Assembly: GCF_020360975.1 (NCBI RefSeq) | Contig: NW_025408671.1 | Location: 2,914,001-2,978,000, forward strand | DNA from: Hirsutella rhossiliensis | Taxonomy: Eukaryota; Ascomycota; Sordariomycetes; Hypocreales; Ophiocordycipitaceae | Length of the DNA stretch: 64,000 nt | Direction of reading: 5' to 3' | Translations under genes and position numbers: made by a program | Part shown: piece after piece, positions 21,446 to 33,700 of the stretch | How positions within the stretch are numbered: position 1 is the stretch's first letter | Layout of the letters: every line of letters begins with the position of its first letter | The notes under the pieces: generated by a model | Database searches by the model: none | Told to the model about the DNA's origin: nothing | What the model saw: only the letters and a program-made list of their open reading frames with translations

Positions 21446-22663
21446 TCAAGCCCTCCAGCGCTGCGGTTGAAAGGGTTGCGCGGGCTGATACCCGTAGCCC
21501 TGGTCGCCCGAGCCGCTCTGCGGCTGCTGAGTATGATGAGGCTGCGGGGGCTGATACGTCGGCTGGGGCCGCTGCGTCTGCAGAGGTTGCCCCGTCGTCT
21601 TGGGAGGCCATTGCGTCGGCTGGGGCTTCTGGCCGCCAGATTGCCCCTGCTGAAAGACCTTGACCGAGTTAATCTCCCAAAAGGCGTCGCGGAACTCGCC
21701 CGGGTTGGCGGCCACGTAATCGTTGCAGGTGGCGGCCTTTGCGGCACACGTCTTGTCCGAGCCCCAGACGTCGGGGTTGCCCGCCCAGTCGCCGCAAAAC
21801 GTCGTGTCAAAGACGAGCTGGTTGTTGGAAAAGTGCGAGTCAATGTCGCAGCCGGAGCCGCCGGCGAAGCGAGCCATGGGCTGGCCCCACGTCTCGGGGT
21901 TGGGCTGGCCCGAAGCGACGTCGCGGGGGATGGCGGAGCGGGGGAAGAACCAGACGGCAATGTGCTCCGAGGTCCACTCGGTGGCGTAGACGCCGCCGCG
22001 GATGGCGTTGAAGCCGTCGCCGTAGTTTTGCGTGTCGGCCGTCTGCTGACCACAGCCGGCGCTGGTGCCGCTGGCGCCGCAGTCGCCATCCTTGAGGTAC
22101 GTCGACGACAGGGTACCCTCGTTGGACATGGTGCAGCCGGGCGACGTGTGGAGGGTGACGGTGCCCTTGTCCTGCAGGTTGACGCCCTCGATGATGTCGA
22201 TTTCGCCCGACGTGGGCCAGTTGGGGCCAAACATCCAAAAGGCGGGCCAGACACCGCAGGCGGCGTTGGGCATGTGGGCAATGTCGGCGAGGAAGAGGCC
22301 GTGGGTGAAGGACTGCTGCGAGGTGACGCGGACCGACCTGCGGCCATTGGCAGGGTTGACCGTCTTGTAGTCGACGCCCAAGACGATGGTGCCGTTGTTG
22401 GCCTTGCCGTAGCCGCGGCTGCTGTTGCCCCGGCCGTAGCCAATGAGGCCGTCTTGCTGGGCCGTGGCCTGGTCGACGTACTCGACAAAGCCGTGCGTTG
22501 GGTCGGGCTCCGTGAAGAAGTCGAAGGCCTGGAAGAAGTTTTTCCTGTCATAGGTGGTGTCGAGCGAGTACTGGGACTGGGGCTGAGCCCCGGCCTGGAC
22601 AGCGCCGGCGGCGAAGAGAAGGCCTCCAAGCCCCGTGGCGAGACAACGAGCTGATAATTGCAT
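21446..22663 (-). CDS. Secreted GH16 endo-beta-1,3(4)-glucanase
   Basis: Single exon of 405 residues. A signal peptide (MQLSARCLATGLGGLLFAAGAVQAG) precedes a GH16 beta-sandwich. The catalytic signature GEIDIIEG (ExDxxE, nucleophile and acid/base Glu) is at about residue 155. The conserved surroundings are WPAFWMFGPNWPTSGEIDIIEGVN and, later, the DSHFSNNQLVFDTTFCGDWAG segment with paired cysteines. This is the fungal mixed-linkage glucanase subgroup acting on laminarin-type or licheninase-type beta-glucans, in wall remodelling or nutrition. After about residue 330 there is an unusual Gln/Pro-rich tail (about 75 residues, QPTYQPPQP-type) with no GPI signal. The tail could anchor the enzyme non-covalently to wall or mucilage; that is inference. 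Confidence 0.92.
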   Translation of the reverse strand: MQLSARCLATGLGGLLFAAGAVQAGAQPQSQYSLDTTYDRKNFFQAFDFFTEPDPTHGFVEYVDQATAQQDGLIGYGRGNSSRGYGKANNGTIVLGVDYKTVNPANGRRSVRVTSQQSFTHGLFLADIAHMPNAACGVWPAFWMFGPNWPTSGEIDIIEGVNLQDKGTVTLHTSPGCTMSNEGTLSSTYLKDGDCGASGTSAGCGQQTADTQNYGDGFNAIRGGVYATEWTSEHIAVWFFPRSAIPRDVASGQPNPETWGQPMARFAGGSGCDIDSHFSNNQLVFDTTFCGDWAGNPDVWGSDKTCAAKAATCNDYVAANPGEFRDAFWEINSVKVFQQGQSGGQKPQPTQWPPKTTGQPLQTQRPQPTYQPPQPHHTQQPQSGSGDQGYGYQPAQPFQPQRWRA

Positions 22664-23275
22664 CGTGTTTTGTTTGTGCGCTGTGTCTTTCCGTTTTTCT
22701 ATTCCTCTCGAATCGAAAGGTGTGGATCGTCGCGCGAACCGATCAAGGCGATGTCGGGCTGCAAAGTGAGCGACGAGGGTCGGGTGCTTTAAGCAAGTCG
22801 ATCAAGGAACGAAGACGAATGGAGAAAAGCAGTGTCGCTTTTTTTGTGATTGCAAAGTCAAGGTCGTGGGTTGAAGCTGCCGGAGCTGTATGCAAAGAAG
22901 TAGCCGGTTGAGAGAGAAGGTGAAACCGAAGAGGTCAAATCAGACTGAAGGTTGGCCGCTCAGCGGAGAGAGAAGATAGGCAGGAAGAAGAGGCAGTGTT
23001 TTCTTGAAGAAGAAGATATTGGAACAATGATAGACGTCCCTCGGAATCGAACAAGAGGTGTCCGCGACGGGAAGATAAAGGGATTGATATGTGCTCTATT
23101 CTTTTTCAACAATAAAGGATGGCGGGCATTGTATATTGGGAACAGGGAATGATGTCAATGGAAAACAGCCAGCTGCCGGAAGGATTGAACGGCGAAGACA
23201 CACGAGACATCGACGGCGGCTGGGCGCCAGAAGAGAAAGAAAGGCTGGGGGGGTGAAGAAAGGAAAGGCTGGCGG

Positions 23276-23309
23276 GGAGGAGGAGGAGGAGGAGGAGGAG
23301 GAGGAGGAT
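23276..23309. repeat. GAG trinucleotide microsatellite
   Basis: About eleven GAG units. Confidence 0.9.
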
Positions 23310-24352
23310 GGATGGAAAGGAAAAGGGGCAGAAGAAAAAGAAGAAGACCGGGGGAAGGAGAGACATCAGGGCCTTGCGGGGGAATGCATGCATCCTTTAT
23401 CACAAAGGAAGGCAACGTCGACGACAGCACCTGCCCCCAGCCCAGCAAGCGAATCCTCCGCGCACTTGCCATTTTCGTCGGTCCGCTCCTGTCCTCGCTT
23501 CTTCTTCTCCTCTCCACGCGCGCACAGTCCCTTCCTACTCCTTGTCCGTCTTGTCGGAGCCTACTCCCTAGGTTGGTCGTCAGCCATGGGGGCTCGCGCT
23601 TTTCGCAGAATTCCAGCGCGTGGTGGCACTTGGACAGCCGCGTCTGGTCGTTGGGAGTGGATTGAAGGGGGGGCCAATCACGGGGCTGGACGGCCGTGCC
23701 TGGGCCGCCACCACCCCCGTGGAGAGGATGCTTGCTGCAGGGCCCTGAGGCCCCTGGGGAGGGGCGGTACTTGCAAGTACCAAGGCGGACCCTACGAGGC
23801 GCCATGCCCCAAGAGGACGGTGAAACGAGGCGGCGCTTCGGTTTGGCAAAGGTCGGCGGTCTGGCGGATGGGCCAAAGTGCTAATCCTGTTGATCACCAA
23901 GTCCAATGGTTGTCGAAGAGTTGCAGTCGTGCTTGCACCCGACGCTCGGAGCGACAGAAAGTACATGCAAAGTACCTCCTCCACAGGGTCCCCGCCAACC
24001 ACGCCCCCTGCGTCAAGCCAAGACATGAGATCGTAGGGGCGTTTTTTTAAGTCTGTATCTCTCCGAGATCCGCGACAACTTTGTATTTATGCACAATTGC
24101 ACGCTTTCCTGCTTGGCGGTTTGGCCGAGCGCGTGTTGTGCGGCGTACGTGTTGTGCGTGAGTGTACAGTATAAGATGCTGCTCCGAGGCACGAGCCCTC
24201 CATCTTTATCCCTGGCAAAGGCACCGTGCCAGCACCCACCCGCTGTAAAACCAGCGTCGCAATGCCTCGTAGGCGCCTCCTACCTACGTGGTAGCTCGGC
24301 GTCTCCTGGCCTACCGTTCCGCGTTTGTCGCCCGCTCAGAACCGCTCATCCC

Positions 24353-24379
24353 CACTCTCTCTCTCTCTCTCTCTCTCCC
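24353..24379. repeat. CT dinucleotide microsatellite
   Basis: About twelve CT units followed by CACTCA-type degenerate repeats to about 24420. Confidence 0.9.
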
Positions 24380-24920
24380 TTACTCACTCATCATCACTCA
24401 CTCACTCACCCACGCACACTCATAGAACATCAGTCATCTTCGCCCTTCATCCACCACCAGACATTTTCTCCATCCTAGCCCTTCCTAGCCGCTCACGTCC
24501 TCCGCCCCAACGTCTCACCAATTCCACATTAAAAAAAACCGCCGAACAAAGCCCTCGCCACCCTCCGCCACCAAAGAGCCGCACGTCGTTTTCTTGGACC
24601 AGACTCCTTGCTCTCCCTCTCCCCTTTTCCCTTGTCTCGCTCACTCCTTCGCATGCTGCCTGTCTGGTGATGGGCTTCAACGTGTGTATCTGTACTGTAC
24701 GGTAGCTGGCTTCCTGGTCAACTTGACCATGTTGCAACCTGCAAGCCCTCTGAAACAAGCCCACCCGCGCGGGTTTCGAAACAACGCCCCACGCCGGTCG
24801 TCATCCCATGTCCAATGCACGCCATCCCGCCCCTGTACGTTACCGTCCATCTCGTCTCGTCTGGCTGCCCCCTCCCTCCCATCCATTGGGTTTTGGGGGC
24901 CACCAGCAGACTTCTCCGGC

Positions 24921-24946
24921 GAACCAACCAACCAACCAACCCCCCC
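24921..24946. repeat. AACC tetranucleotide repeat with C run
   Basis: Five AACC units followed by seven Cs. Confidence 0.85.
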
Positions 24947-25872
24947 TTGTCGTCCGATCCCACACACCATGTGTGTTTGCAACGCGTGATTGGACATGGA
25001 TCGTTATTTTCGGCCGCCAGCCGTTGGACCGACTGCCAATGTGACGGGGGACGTGGCCAGTGGTCGTGACCACTCCTGGCCCCTCTGAGTTCTTTCTCGA
25101 CGCGTGACAGTCACCTCCGGCTTGCTCGCGCCAACTCACTCTCACAGCTTCCGTCAATCGCTCAACCTCTCCTTCGCCCAGAGGCGGCCCTCGTGGTGAT
25201 TCTTTATATTGCAATATAACCAAATTGTACATGTCCCGACGGTCAAACTCCCGTCGAGGGCAAACAAGGAGAAAGGTAAAAACAGGGGCCGACAAGGCGA
25301 GAGGGAAGTCCACTCTCGAGCCTTGTACGCTCCAAACTGCTCAACGCTGCCGTTGCCCTATCCGAGGCCGCAATGCACCCTTCATCTCTTGCAAGTCTCT
25401 CCTCCAGCCGCCAAACACACCCTGTCCCGTCATGAGGCACATGCCCCGTCTCCCTGGCCTTGCTCCTTGGCCGCGTTGCACTCTAACCTTTTTTTCCCGC
25501 TCAGCCCATACCAATCCGTAGGGTCAAATCAGCCCCAGCTCATCCATGGTGCGCTCGAGGCCACCCTGCCCACGCATTGCCCCCACAGGCCGTCGTCTGT
25601 CCATGGCCAAGACCAGCCTGCATTGCAGAAGACGATGACTCCATGTCGAAAGTTATAAATAAACAAGATACGGGTGGGGTAGATGGGTGAGAGACTGCCG
25701 TCTGGGCAAAGGCCTTCCTGTTGTCAGCCTGCCGGCGCTCCAGGCCGCCGTCTCTTGTCGGCCAGCATCAAGGAGCGACCTCTGAGGAAATGCGCTCCGC
25801 ATGGCGCAGGCAAAGGCCTGAGCGGCGCATGCGGCGTCGTTCCCGTGGCTCGCGACCTTGTCGAGGCCTGGA

Positions 25873-27398
25873 CTATAATTTGACCCAGTGGCCCGTGAGC
25901 TTGTACCAGATGACCGCAATCAGGTCCTCTTTGAAGCGCTCCCACGGGTTGCGGTTGAGCCAGTAGCTGAACTCTCGGTAGTGGTACATCTCACCCCAGC
26001 AGTCGCGGCCCCATTCGCACCCGGCCATGTTGACGACAAAGTCGCGGTCGTGCTCGTTGTAGTGGAACTGTGTGTGGTTCTTGCCATCCGCCTGTCCGCA
26101 GGCCGCCGGGGGGAAACTGTTGATCTTGCGCTGCGGGAAGAACCCCGTGTGCTTCCGGACCCATGGATGGCTCACGTACATTTGCTCCAGCGCATCCTGC
26201 TCCTTGTGGTCCCACTCCATGTGCTTCTGCTCGTACGCGACGGGGTCCCACCAAATGTCCAGGAGGCGCTCCGTCCAAGCACTGCGGCGCAGGAAAAAGG
26301 AGCCCAGGTTGAACCCCGAGCAGTCCTGCGACAGCACCAGGTTCACCGAGTTGACGTCTCCATCACCCACGGGGCTCAGCGCCTCGGCGTCGAGATAAGG
26401 ATCGCGGAACGGGTGGGTAAAGTTGAGCGGGTTGTATTGGTTGATGTCGCGGTAAACATTGGTGGCGAGGTTGTCGAAGAGGTGATCCTGCAGCGAGTAT
26501 GTCGGCTCCATGATGTACGTGTTCAAGTCGAGCCACCAGAACCTGCGCACCGTCAGCTGCTGTTGTCCCCAGGTCACCGCCGGGCCGTTGCTCACCATTC
26601 AGCCTTGGGGTACTTCCTCATGGCGCTGCGCACAAAGTCCACCTTTTCCCAGCTCTCTCGCCACTCGTGCGCGTATTTTTTCTTGGTGCTCATGTCGACA
26701 ATCTCCAGGTCGTACCCCCATCTCGAAACGTACTTGCGCTTGTTGCGCACACTGTCGCGCTCAATGGCCCATTCGCGGGCCCCCTTCCACTCCATGACAC
26801 CTCCGCCAACGTTGGCGGCCAGGATGATGACAAACTTGTTGCCGCCACCTCCCCATGATGCTCTCCGCCAGTGGTAGATCAGGGCTAGTCACGGCTGTCA
26901 GTCGAGTCCATGGGCGGCTCACGGTATGATGCCAGGGCAGCAAAAGGGAGAGGGGGCGACGCATTACTTACGGGAGTGGAAGAATATGTAGAGACACAAG
27001 AGGACGGCGAAGCCGATGAGCAGCCTCAGCTTGAGTTTGCGCCCCATGCGCCCGACAATGGACATTATTCTCCGGACCAGAGGTATGTTCTGGCCGGGCC
27101 ACTGGCCGGGCCACTGGCCGTGGGCCAGCTTGTCCTTTTCGGAGGGGGGGGAGTCGGAGCCCGAGTTGAAGCGCGGCAGGCCACTGGATAGGTGGCGCAT
27201 GTGCCGGGTGAAGAAGCCCTGGTTATGTGTCGAGAAGGACGGGTAGCCGTTGACGCCGAGATGCCTCATCCTGGCCGACTCCCAATGCACGGTGGGGACG
27301 CCAGCGGTGGAGGGACTGTTCCTGCCGCTGTTGACGTCGAGGCCGGGGCTAGACCATCCGCCGCCAGGGACCGGCGACGGGCTGCGGGACAAAGACAT
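25873..27398 (-). CDS. mnn10: GMA12/MNN10-family alpha-mannosyltransferase
   Basis: Golgi type II glycosyltransferase (GT34) that extends the alpha-1,6-mannan backbone of N-glycans as part of the Mnn9/Mnn10/Mnn11 complex. Three exons, 27398-26972, 26884-26596 and 26542-25873, total 461 residues in frame. The N-terminal 120 residues are cytosolic, rich in Ser/Pro/Gly, followed by one membrane anchor (LKLRLLIGFAVLLCLYIFF). The lumenal domain begins with WGGGGNKFVIILAANVGGG and has RDSVRNKRKYVSRWGYDLE. Exon 3 opens with the family motif FWWLDLNTYIMEP, the DxD-like metal site read here as DLN, followed by SQDCSGFNLGSFFLRRS and DHKEQDALEQ. The family motif order is complete. It lies 3.2 kb downstream of the GH16 gene on the same strand; both concern wall glycans, but co-regulation is not shown. 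Confidence 0.93.
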
Positions 27399-30300
27399 GG
27401 GCTCGGCGGGCGTGCCTGAGACGGGGTGAGCGAGACGGGGGGCGACGGGGGGGTTTATAGGACGAGGGAACAGGAGCGGTGCAAAAACGTACCGAGAATG
27501 GGTGACAGCGGGGCTTGATTAGCTTGATGGGGGTAGACTTGGAGCAGGTTGGCAGGACGCTGCTTGTTGCCAGCATGCGAACCGACCGACGAGCGCCTTC
27601 GATGGTGCGAGGGCGCAGGCCGATCGCTGAAGGAGCTCGAAGAGCCGGCCTTGAGCTTTGGGGACGCCAGGATGAAGTGTTCTGGTGGGGCACGCTTGGC
27701 GAGCAGCTAAAGCTCGACTAGGAAGGGAAATGCAGACAAGAGAGCGAGCGAGGCGGGCCAGCCAAGGGGTGTGCGCGAGAAAGGTTGAAGCCTCTCGGTG
27801 TCGCAGAATTCCAGACCGATGAGACGGCGCGGGTGCAAGGAAGGAAGCGTGTCCTTTTCCGCCTCGTCGGGGCCCTGGCAGCGAGGGAGGACGGGGGCGA
27901 TTGTCCTGTTGTCTCTTGTCGCCGTGTGTGTCTTGCTCTGTCTCTCGGTCTCCTATTCCCCGGTCATGTATGTCTGTGCTTCTTTGGCGTGTCTCGCGGC
28001 GGGAAGACGGGGGGTCGACGACGACGAGGCGCGGGCGGAGCGCGTCAAAACAAGGCGAGGTCGCGCGCCGTGGGGGAGAGACGACGGAGAACGAAAGAGG
28101 GCGTCACAGGCGAAGGCGGGCAGGCAGGCAGTGTCGGGGCGCCGCGTCAGCCCTCAGCTGAGAAGCGATTGGATTCGACGGCGATGAAGCTGAGGAAGCG
28201 CGGCTGGGCGGCGAGACTAGCAGTGGCATGCGTGCCTTAGTCAGAGACACGAGGGCCAAGAGGTATCGGTACTTCGTATTGAGCCTGGTGTTTGCGAAAC
28301 GACTTGGTTAAAAGCCCGATACGAGGCGAGACTGCAATACTCCATCGACTTTGTGCAGTAGATGTCCGTGATGAGATTTTCAGCGTGTTGCTACGTACGA
28401 GGTTTGCCTCGCGTGGTGAGCCAGAGGTGATTAAAAGGGGTCTCTCTTTCTCTGCAACTGGAGCAGCACCAAGCCAAGCCGGCTTACATCATTTGCAGGT
28501 ACCTACCTTGCAGATGGGCTGCCTCCGCTTATTACCTAGGTAGGTAGGTACTCCGTACAGTAGGTAATACTGTTTCTTTTCCTCTTCTCGCAGTCTGGCT
28601 CGAGGAATCACAGCGTCCATATGCCTATAAAAAATGCTGGAGCCCTATGGAGTGGGCAAGGGCAGCCAGACGGGGTTCCCTGGCAAACGAGCACGCAATA
28701 CGAACGGCCACTTCGAACACATGTGCCCGCAGCTGGGGAGGGCCAGGTGCTTGGGCGTACAGTAGGTACCCGGTACTTAGTACCGGCTAGGAGTTGCAAG
28801 AAGGCAAAGACACCAGAGTTTGCCGAAATAAAGGGCCATCAACCACAGTCGGCATAATCCTGCCTGTTTGCTCATGCGGGTTCCACTTTCCCCACCGTGT
28901 CCAATCTCGCGTACCTCTCCATCTTCTGCGGCCAACGGGACAGAGTTACTGCATTTATTGCAAAGAGGGGGGGGCTCGCAGATTTTAGGTTACTCTTTAG
29001 ATTATGCTTTTTGTTTGAGTATTACTATTCGGCCAAGTGGAAATCTCTATTTGGCCAAGAGCCTCTTAAAATCCCCTCTTTTAATTGGTCGCTTTAAATC
29101 TTAATTGTTAAAGAGAAATCTTAAATATCTTTAAAAACTCGTCTAATACGTCGCGCTCACCTCCCGCGGGGAGTAAACCCCCATAGTAGGGCCCCTCCCC
29201 TACTGGCTCGGGCGCTCGAGTACGCTATTTCGTAGTTAGAGCTATCTAGGGTTTTTTTGGTGGATTTTTCGCTAAAGGAATAATAAAAAGATAGTATATA
29301 TTAGATATTAATGCGAGATATTAGAGTGCCCCGCTTTTCCTAGTGTTGGCTAACTAGGTATTTCCGCTTGGTCGAATAGTAATTAATAGTAATACTCTTT
29401 TGTTTTGATTATATCACGGAAAAAAGACGGATTTCGGCCCTCTCTCGTGCCGACGGCTGTCAGGCTCCTTGGACGTCGGCTTGGCAGGACTGCGCAGGGC
29501 AGGGTACCTCGTATCGAGTACGAACAGTAGGTACCTAGTGGCCATGCTGCTCGAGTGGTATTATCGTGGCTGCGTAACGGGTAGGGTAAGGGCACACTGG
29601 GCTTCTCAATATCCATTGTCTGTCCCGACATCTACAACAGCCGTCCCCTGTGTGAACCAAAAAAAGATGCAAGGTCTGCCTCGACTACCCTGTGCAGGTT
29701 GTATAGTCTGGGTATCCCATGAACGGACGATGGCAGAGTGAGTGCAACAAAGATGCGCAAGGTGGTGCAGGGTAGCTTCTGCAGACGACTTGGACGTCTC
29801 GAGCACGGCCTCGTACAAACGTCGGGGTGCATGCATGCTTGTGGACTGCCGTTGGATCCGTTTGCCGCCGGGCTTGCCTTGGCTGCTGTACCGTGATGCA
29901 TCGTGATGCGCGTCGGCGCCACAAAAACGTCTCTGGCACCGCACGACAGGAGCTGCTGCAGCAAGGAAGAAGCAAGCCCGTCTTCACCAAACGGGTAAAT
30001 TACGGGGCACTTTGTACTGGGACAAAGGAACACAGACCTGGACGACAATGGAGCGCCTGCCGGCCAATCAAACGACGCCCCGCCGCTGCACAGGGTACTG
30101 CTCCGTGTGCAGCGTCACTCCGGGGTGAGTTTGAGAGCCACGTCGACGGCGCTTAGCAACGGCCAATGAGGGCGCAAAAGGCCCGTCTGCAAGCGCCGGC
30201 ACCGCGCCATGCTGTCCAGCCATCGTCCCCGAAGCTCATCCATCCACTCATCAGGCCGCTCATCGTCGACGCGCCAGCTCCTGTTTTGGGAGAAGCCCCC

Positions 30301-30705
30301 GAGTACAGCAACAGCCATGCGCCAAACAATGCGCCCGAGGCCAGGCAACTGCCCATTGTCGTCCCATTCATCCACCTCCCTCTCCCGCTTCGTCGCCCCA
30401 GCCGCTTGCCTTTCCACACCTCGACAAGAATCACCGTCCGCTTCCGAGAGACTGGACCTGACGCCTGTTTTCTCTCGCCTTCGACCGTCATCTCATCCTT
30501 GGCCAACCCGGCCTTTCTCTCTTCCTCCCCGTGCCGCCACCGCAGCTCTATCCTCGCCACTTGTTTCCCCATGCTCACGGCTGCCATGCTTTGTTTCTCG
30601 CCCAAGTCTCTCTAATCAGCCACGGAATCGGACCGATGCGAACCCTTGAGCACTTGACAGCACCAACACTCGACAAAGACCTCCCGGAATCATTCAAAGC
30701 CCCCA
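27399..30705. other. 3.3-kb gene-poor, repeat-containing spacer
   Basis: Divergent spacer between the mannosyltransferase (minus) and the large membrane protein (plus). It contains GTAC/CCTAGG-rich tracts at 28497-28575, 28759-28790 and 29504-29540 and a MITE-like element at 29017-29397. No gene recognised. Base composition drops clearly in the 28980-29420 section. Confidence 0.5.
29017..29397 (+). mobile_element. MITE-like inverted-repeat element, copy 1
   Basis: Non-coding element of 381 bp. The left end reads GAGTATTACTATTCGGCCAA and the right end is its inverted counterpart (ending TAATACTC at 29397), with an extra 10-nt AATTAATAGT step in the right arm. The element is directly flanked by TTTTGTTT on both sides (29009-29016 and 29398-29405), an apparent 8-bp target-site duplication. 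The body is AT-rich except a GC-rich core at about 29150-29215. A second copy with the same end type and core lies at 57061-57436 in opposite orientation. Ends, size, no coding capacity and 8-bp duplication fit a non-autonomous DNA transposon, perhaps hAT-like (inference from duplication length). Confidence 0.8.
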
Positions 30706-33700
30706 ATGGATGGTTCCAATGCCGCCAAGCGACCTCTCCCTGCCACATCCCACCACCGTCTCGTCGAGGACTGGGAGGATTGGGACGACGACCACATTGT
30801 CACCCCCGTCCATGCCGACGAGCCTCATGTCGTCCAGCCGCCGCCTCCCGTATATACGCGAGAACGGCCATCAACAAAATCGGCAGCCTCAAGAGCTTCG
30901 AGACACTCAAGTGCCAAGATGAAGAGGCTCCGGTCAAGGCGGCGACAGAAGGCGCAAAATGCAAAGGCTGGCATCAAGCTCGTCACTGACATGGCCGTCT
31001 TCAAGCGAGGCAACCACGCCGGACAACAAGCCTGTCCCGCAGATCCAAGGCCAGTCAAATTCGTTGACGCTGCAGCCCTGAAAGCTCTTGAAGGGGAGCC
31101 CAGCTCGGCTTCCGTTGGCAACTGGAATTGGCTGAACAAGGACGCCGGCCACTGTCCCAATCCCGCCCCTCCCCGCCAGCCTGCTCCCGCGCCGGCCCAA
31201 GAGCTTTCGCCCGAGGACAGGCCAATCGTCATTGGAATTTCTCTTCCTCCTGACCAGGTGAGCTCGCCTGAAGCAACCCCACAGCGGGCGGGCGTGGGCG
31301 TCGACACTTCAAAGGCGCAAATCCCCGCCCCAACAGGAGCTATGGTGACCCAAGGCACCGGGGCCGCGAGTCATCGCCACCGGGACACCAATGCCAATAT
31401 CCAGACATCAGTGTGGTCCCCCGACACCCCCGACAGCATCAACTCCTTCAGCTACTGCCGAGCCGCATCCAGCGTGTATTCACGGGCATTCACGCCGGGC
31501 CTAGCGGGCGGTGACAAGGCCCCGCCTGTGCCGGCACTCCCTGCCAGCTACCAGAAGACGCCACAGCAGGGACTCGCCAGCATCGACCTGGGAGGGACCA
31601 GCCAAAGTGAAGACGACAGTGGAACGCCCTGCACGCTCTTCGAAGAGGACGGCAATTCGCCTGCCCACAAGCAAACAGTGGCAAAGGGGCTCTGCATGTC
31701 ACCCGACAGTGCCACGTCGAGGTCACACGGTTGGTGGGATCATGTCGTCACCCCCTTTTTGGACAAGAAGCTTTCCTTTTCGAGCCGAAAGATGAAAGCC
31801 GGCTCGCCCCGGTCAGAAGCCAAATCGCCACGCAGCTGTTGCGAAATCACCGAGAATCGCGACCAGGGGCGGCCAAGCACGAGGAACCTGCTACCCGTGC
31901 AGGCGCCCATTGTTCGTAAACCCACTCCGCGAAAGTGCTCGTCGCCGAGCCCCAGCATTGAAGCAGTGGAGGCATCAAGGGATGCGGAAACGCAGGCAAG
32001 ACCCGAGGCCGTTGCAGAGGGCGCTCCCGCAAAGAATGACGTCCGTCTTGCCGCCGAGGATGCCCGGAGGGACCAGCCACCGCCTTACTCTCCACCAAAG
32101 AGGCAACTCGCTGCTCCTGTTCGATACCGGGCTGTTTTCCCACCCCAGCATCCGCTACATTCTCAGTTTCCCCCCTCGCCCTGTCCCGCCTCTCCTGGTC
32201 TTGCTGCCACCATGACTTCCCAGGGGGCGACGCAGATGACGGATATACCTCTCACTCCGACCGTTCATAGCCGGGCTGAATCCTCTCTGAGAATTCCCCT
32301 TCCGGTGCGTCCGTTGGGTTCATACGGCACCCCGGATCATCAGACCGCCGCCACGGGACGTGCTTGCAAAGTTGAGCGGCAAAGACGTCGTCACGAAAAA
32401 GAGGAGGTGGTAGCCCGGCGTCTCGGCGGATTTTGGAGAGGACGGGGGTGCGTGTCCGCAACTGGATGCTTCGGGCGCACCGGCCGAGAAGGACGCAAGA
32501 GGAGAAGGGTATGCTTGGTCTTGTGGGTGAGCATCATTTCGCTCATGATACTCATCATCATCTTGGCCGTCGTGCTCACGCGGCGCCATCACGAGACGCC
32601 ACGCGAGTCGCATTCGATTTGGGTCAACCTCACAGACTTTCCGCCCATGCCAACCGGTGTCTTGACCGTCGTCGGCCCGGACAACAGTGCGTCAAGGAGT
32701 GCGTGCACGGAACCGTCCACCTTGTGGAGCTGTTCGCTGCCCAAAGATCAGCACGATACCGTCGTCCCGTACAAGCCCAACCAGCCAACCGTCGTCATGC
32801 AGATCCAATGGGACAACAGCTCTCAAAGCAGAAGGAAACCAGTGGAGGCAAACATGGTTCGCAGAGGGACCGGGGCTGCGTCTTGGGCGCACGACGTGCT
32901 TGGGCGGCGACAGGCGACGCCTAGCTTTACCCCTGAGCCTGGCGCGCCGAGCCGCGAAGAAATATGGTTCCTGGGCAACACGACGGACAGTATCCAGTCC
33001 GAAAACAAGGCCGGCGAGCCGACTCCGTTCTATATCAGCCTGTTGAAGTCGGTCCACGATCCGGTGAAGGGGTCTGTGCTGAGCCGGAGGCAGCCTGGGA
33101 CGCGAATCGGCAATGAGAGCTTGGAGAAGCTCTTGCCGGCACCAGAGTTGGAAGCAAATGGCACCCCCGCGCCGGCCGTGATGCTCCCAAGTCCCGTCCA
33201 GCAACCCGTTCGACTTTTCGACCGCGGTCTGCCGACGGAGCACTATGGCTTCTACACGCACTTCAAACGATCGCTCTTCCTTAAGTCAGTCACGATCCTC
33301 AACAAGACGGACGCCGGCAATATTCCCCTGGACGAGGGCGGCGGATGTCGCAAGGATGAGGCGAACCATCTAGTGACGTGGGGCGAGACGCGCGTGCTCA
33401 TTCAGATCTGGACGCGCACCCTTGGCCTCAACACGTCATCTCTGCTGAGGCCCGACGAAAGCCGCGGCATTGGGGGGACGGGGGAGCTGATCCGGCCGGG
33501 AACGATGCCGTACCCGGTGACGGTGACATTGGACACGCACGGCGGGGACCCCATCAAGAAGCTCGTGTGGAGCTGGCCGCTCGACAAGCGGCAGGCCGTG
33601 GGTGTGGACAAGGCCGAGCTCCTGGCCAACAACATGGGCGTCGGAGGCACGTGGATCAACCCTCGAGGCACGGGAGACGGGAAGATGGGTGGGTTCGACG

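Larger units (their letters stand above)
22664..25872. other. 3.2-kb gene-poor spacer
   Basis: No recognisable gene. It includes the GH16 promoter and leader, a GAG trinucleotide array (23276-23309), a CT array (24353-24379) and an AACC array (24921-24946). Several open frames of 100-300 codons cross these arrays and read as monotonous Glu, Arg, Ser or Leu runs, so I do not treat them as genes. A non-coding RNA cannot be excluded by eye. Confidence 0.5.

Noticed and set aside
21395..22654. Plus-strand frame of 419 codons opposite the GH16 gene
   Set aside because: High GC third positions leave the antisense frame open. It has no family resemblance, while the minus strand has a complete GH16 domain.
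23091..24050. 319-codon plus-strand frame with a polyglutamate stretch
   Set aside because: It passes through a GAG microsatellite, has no domain and starts in non-coding-looking DNA; treated as spacer.
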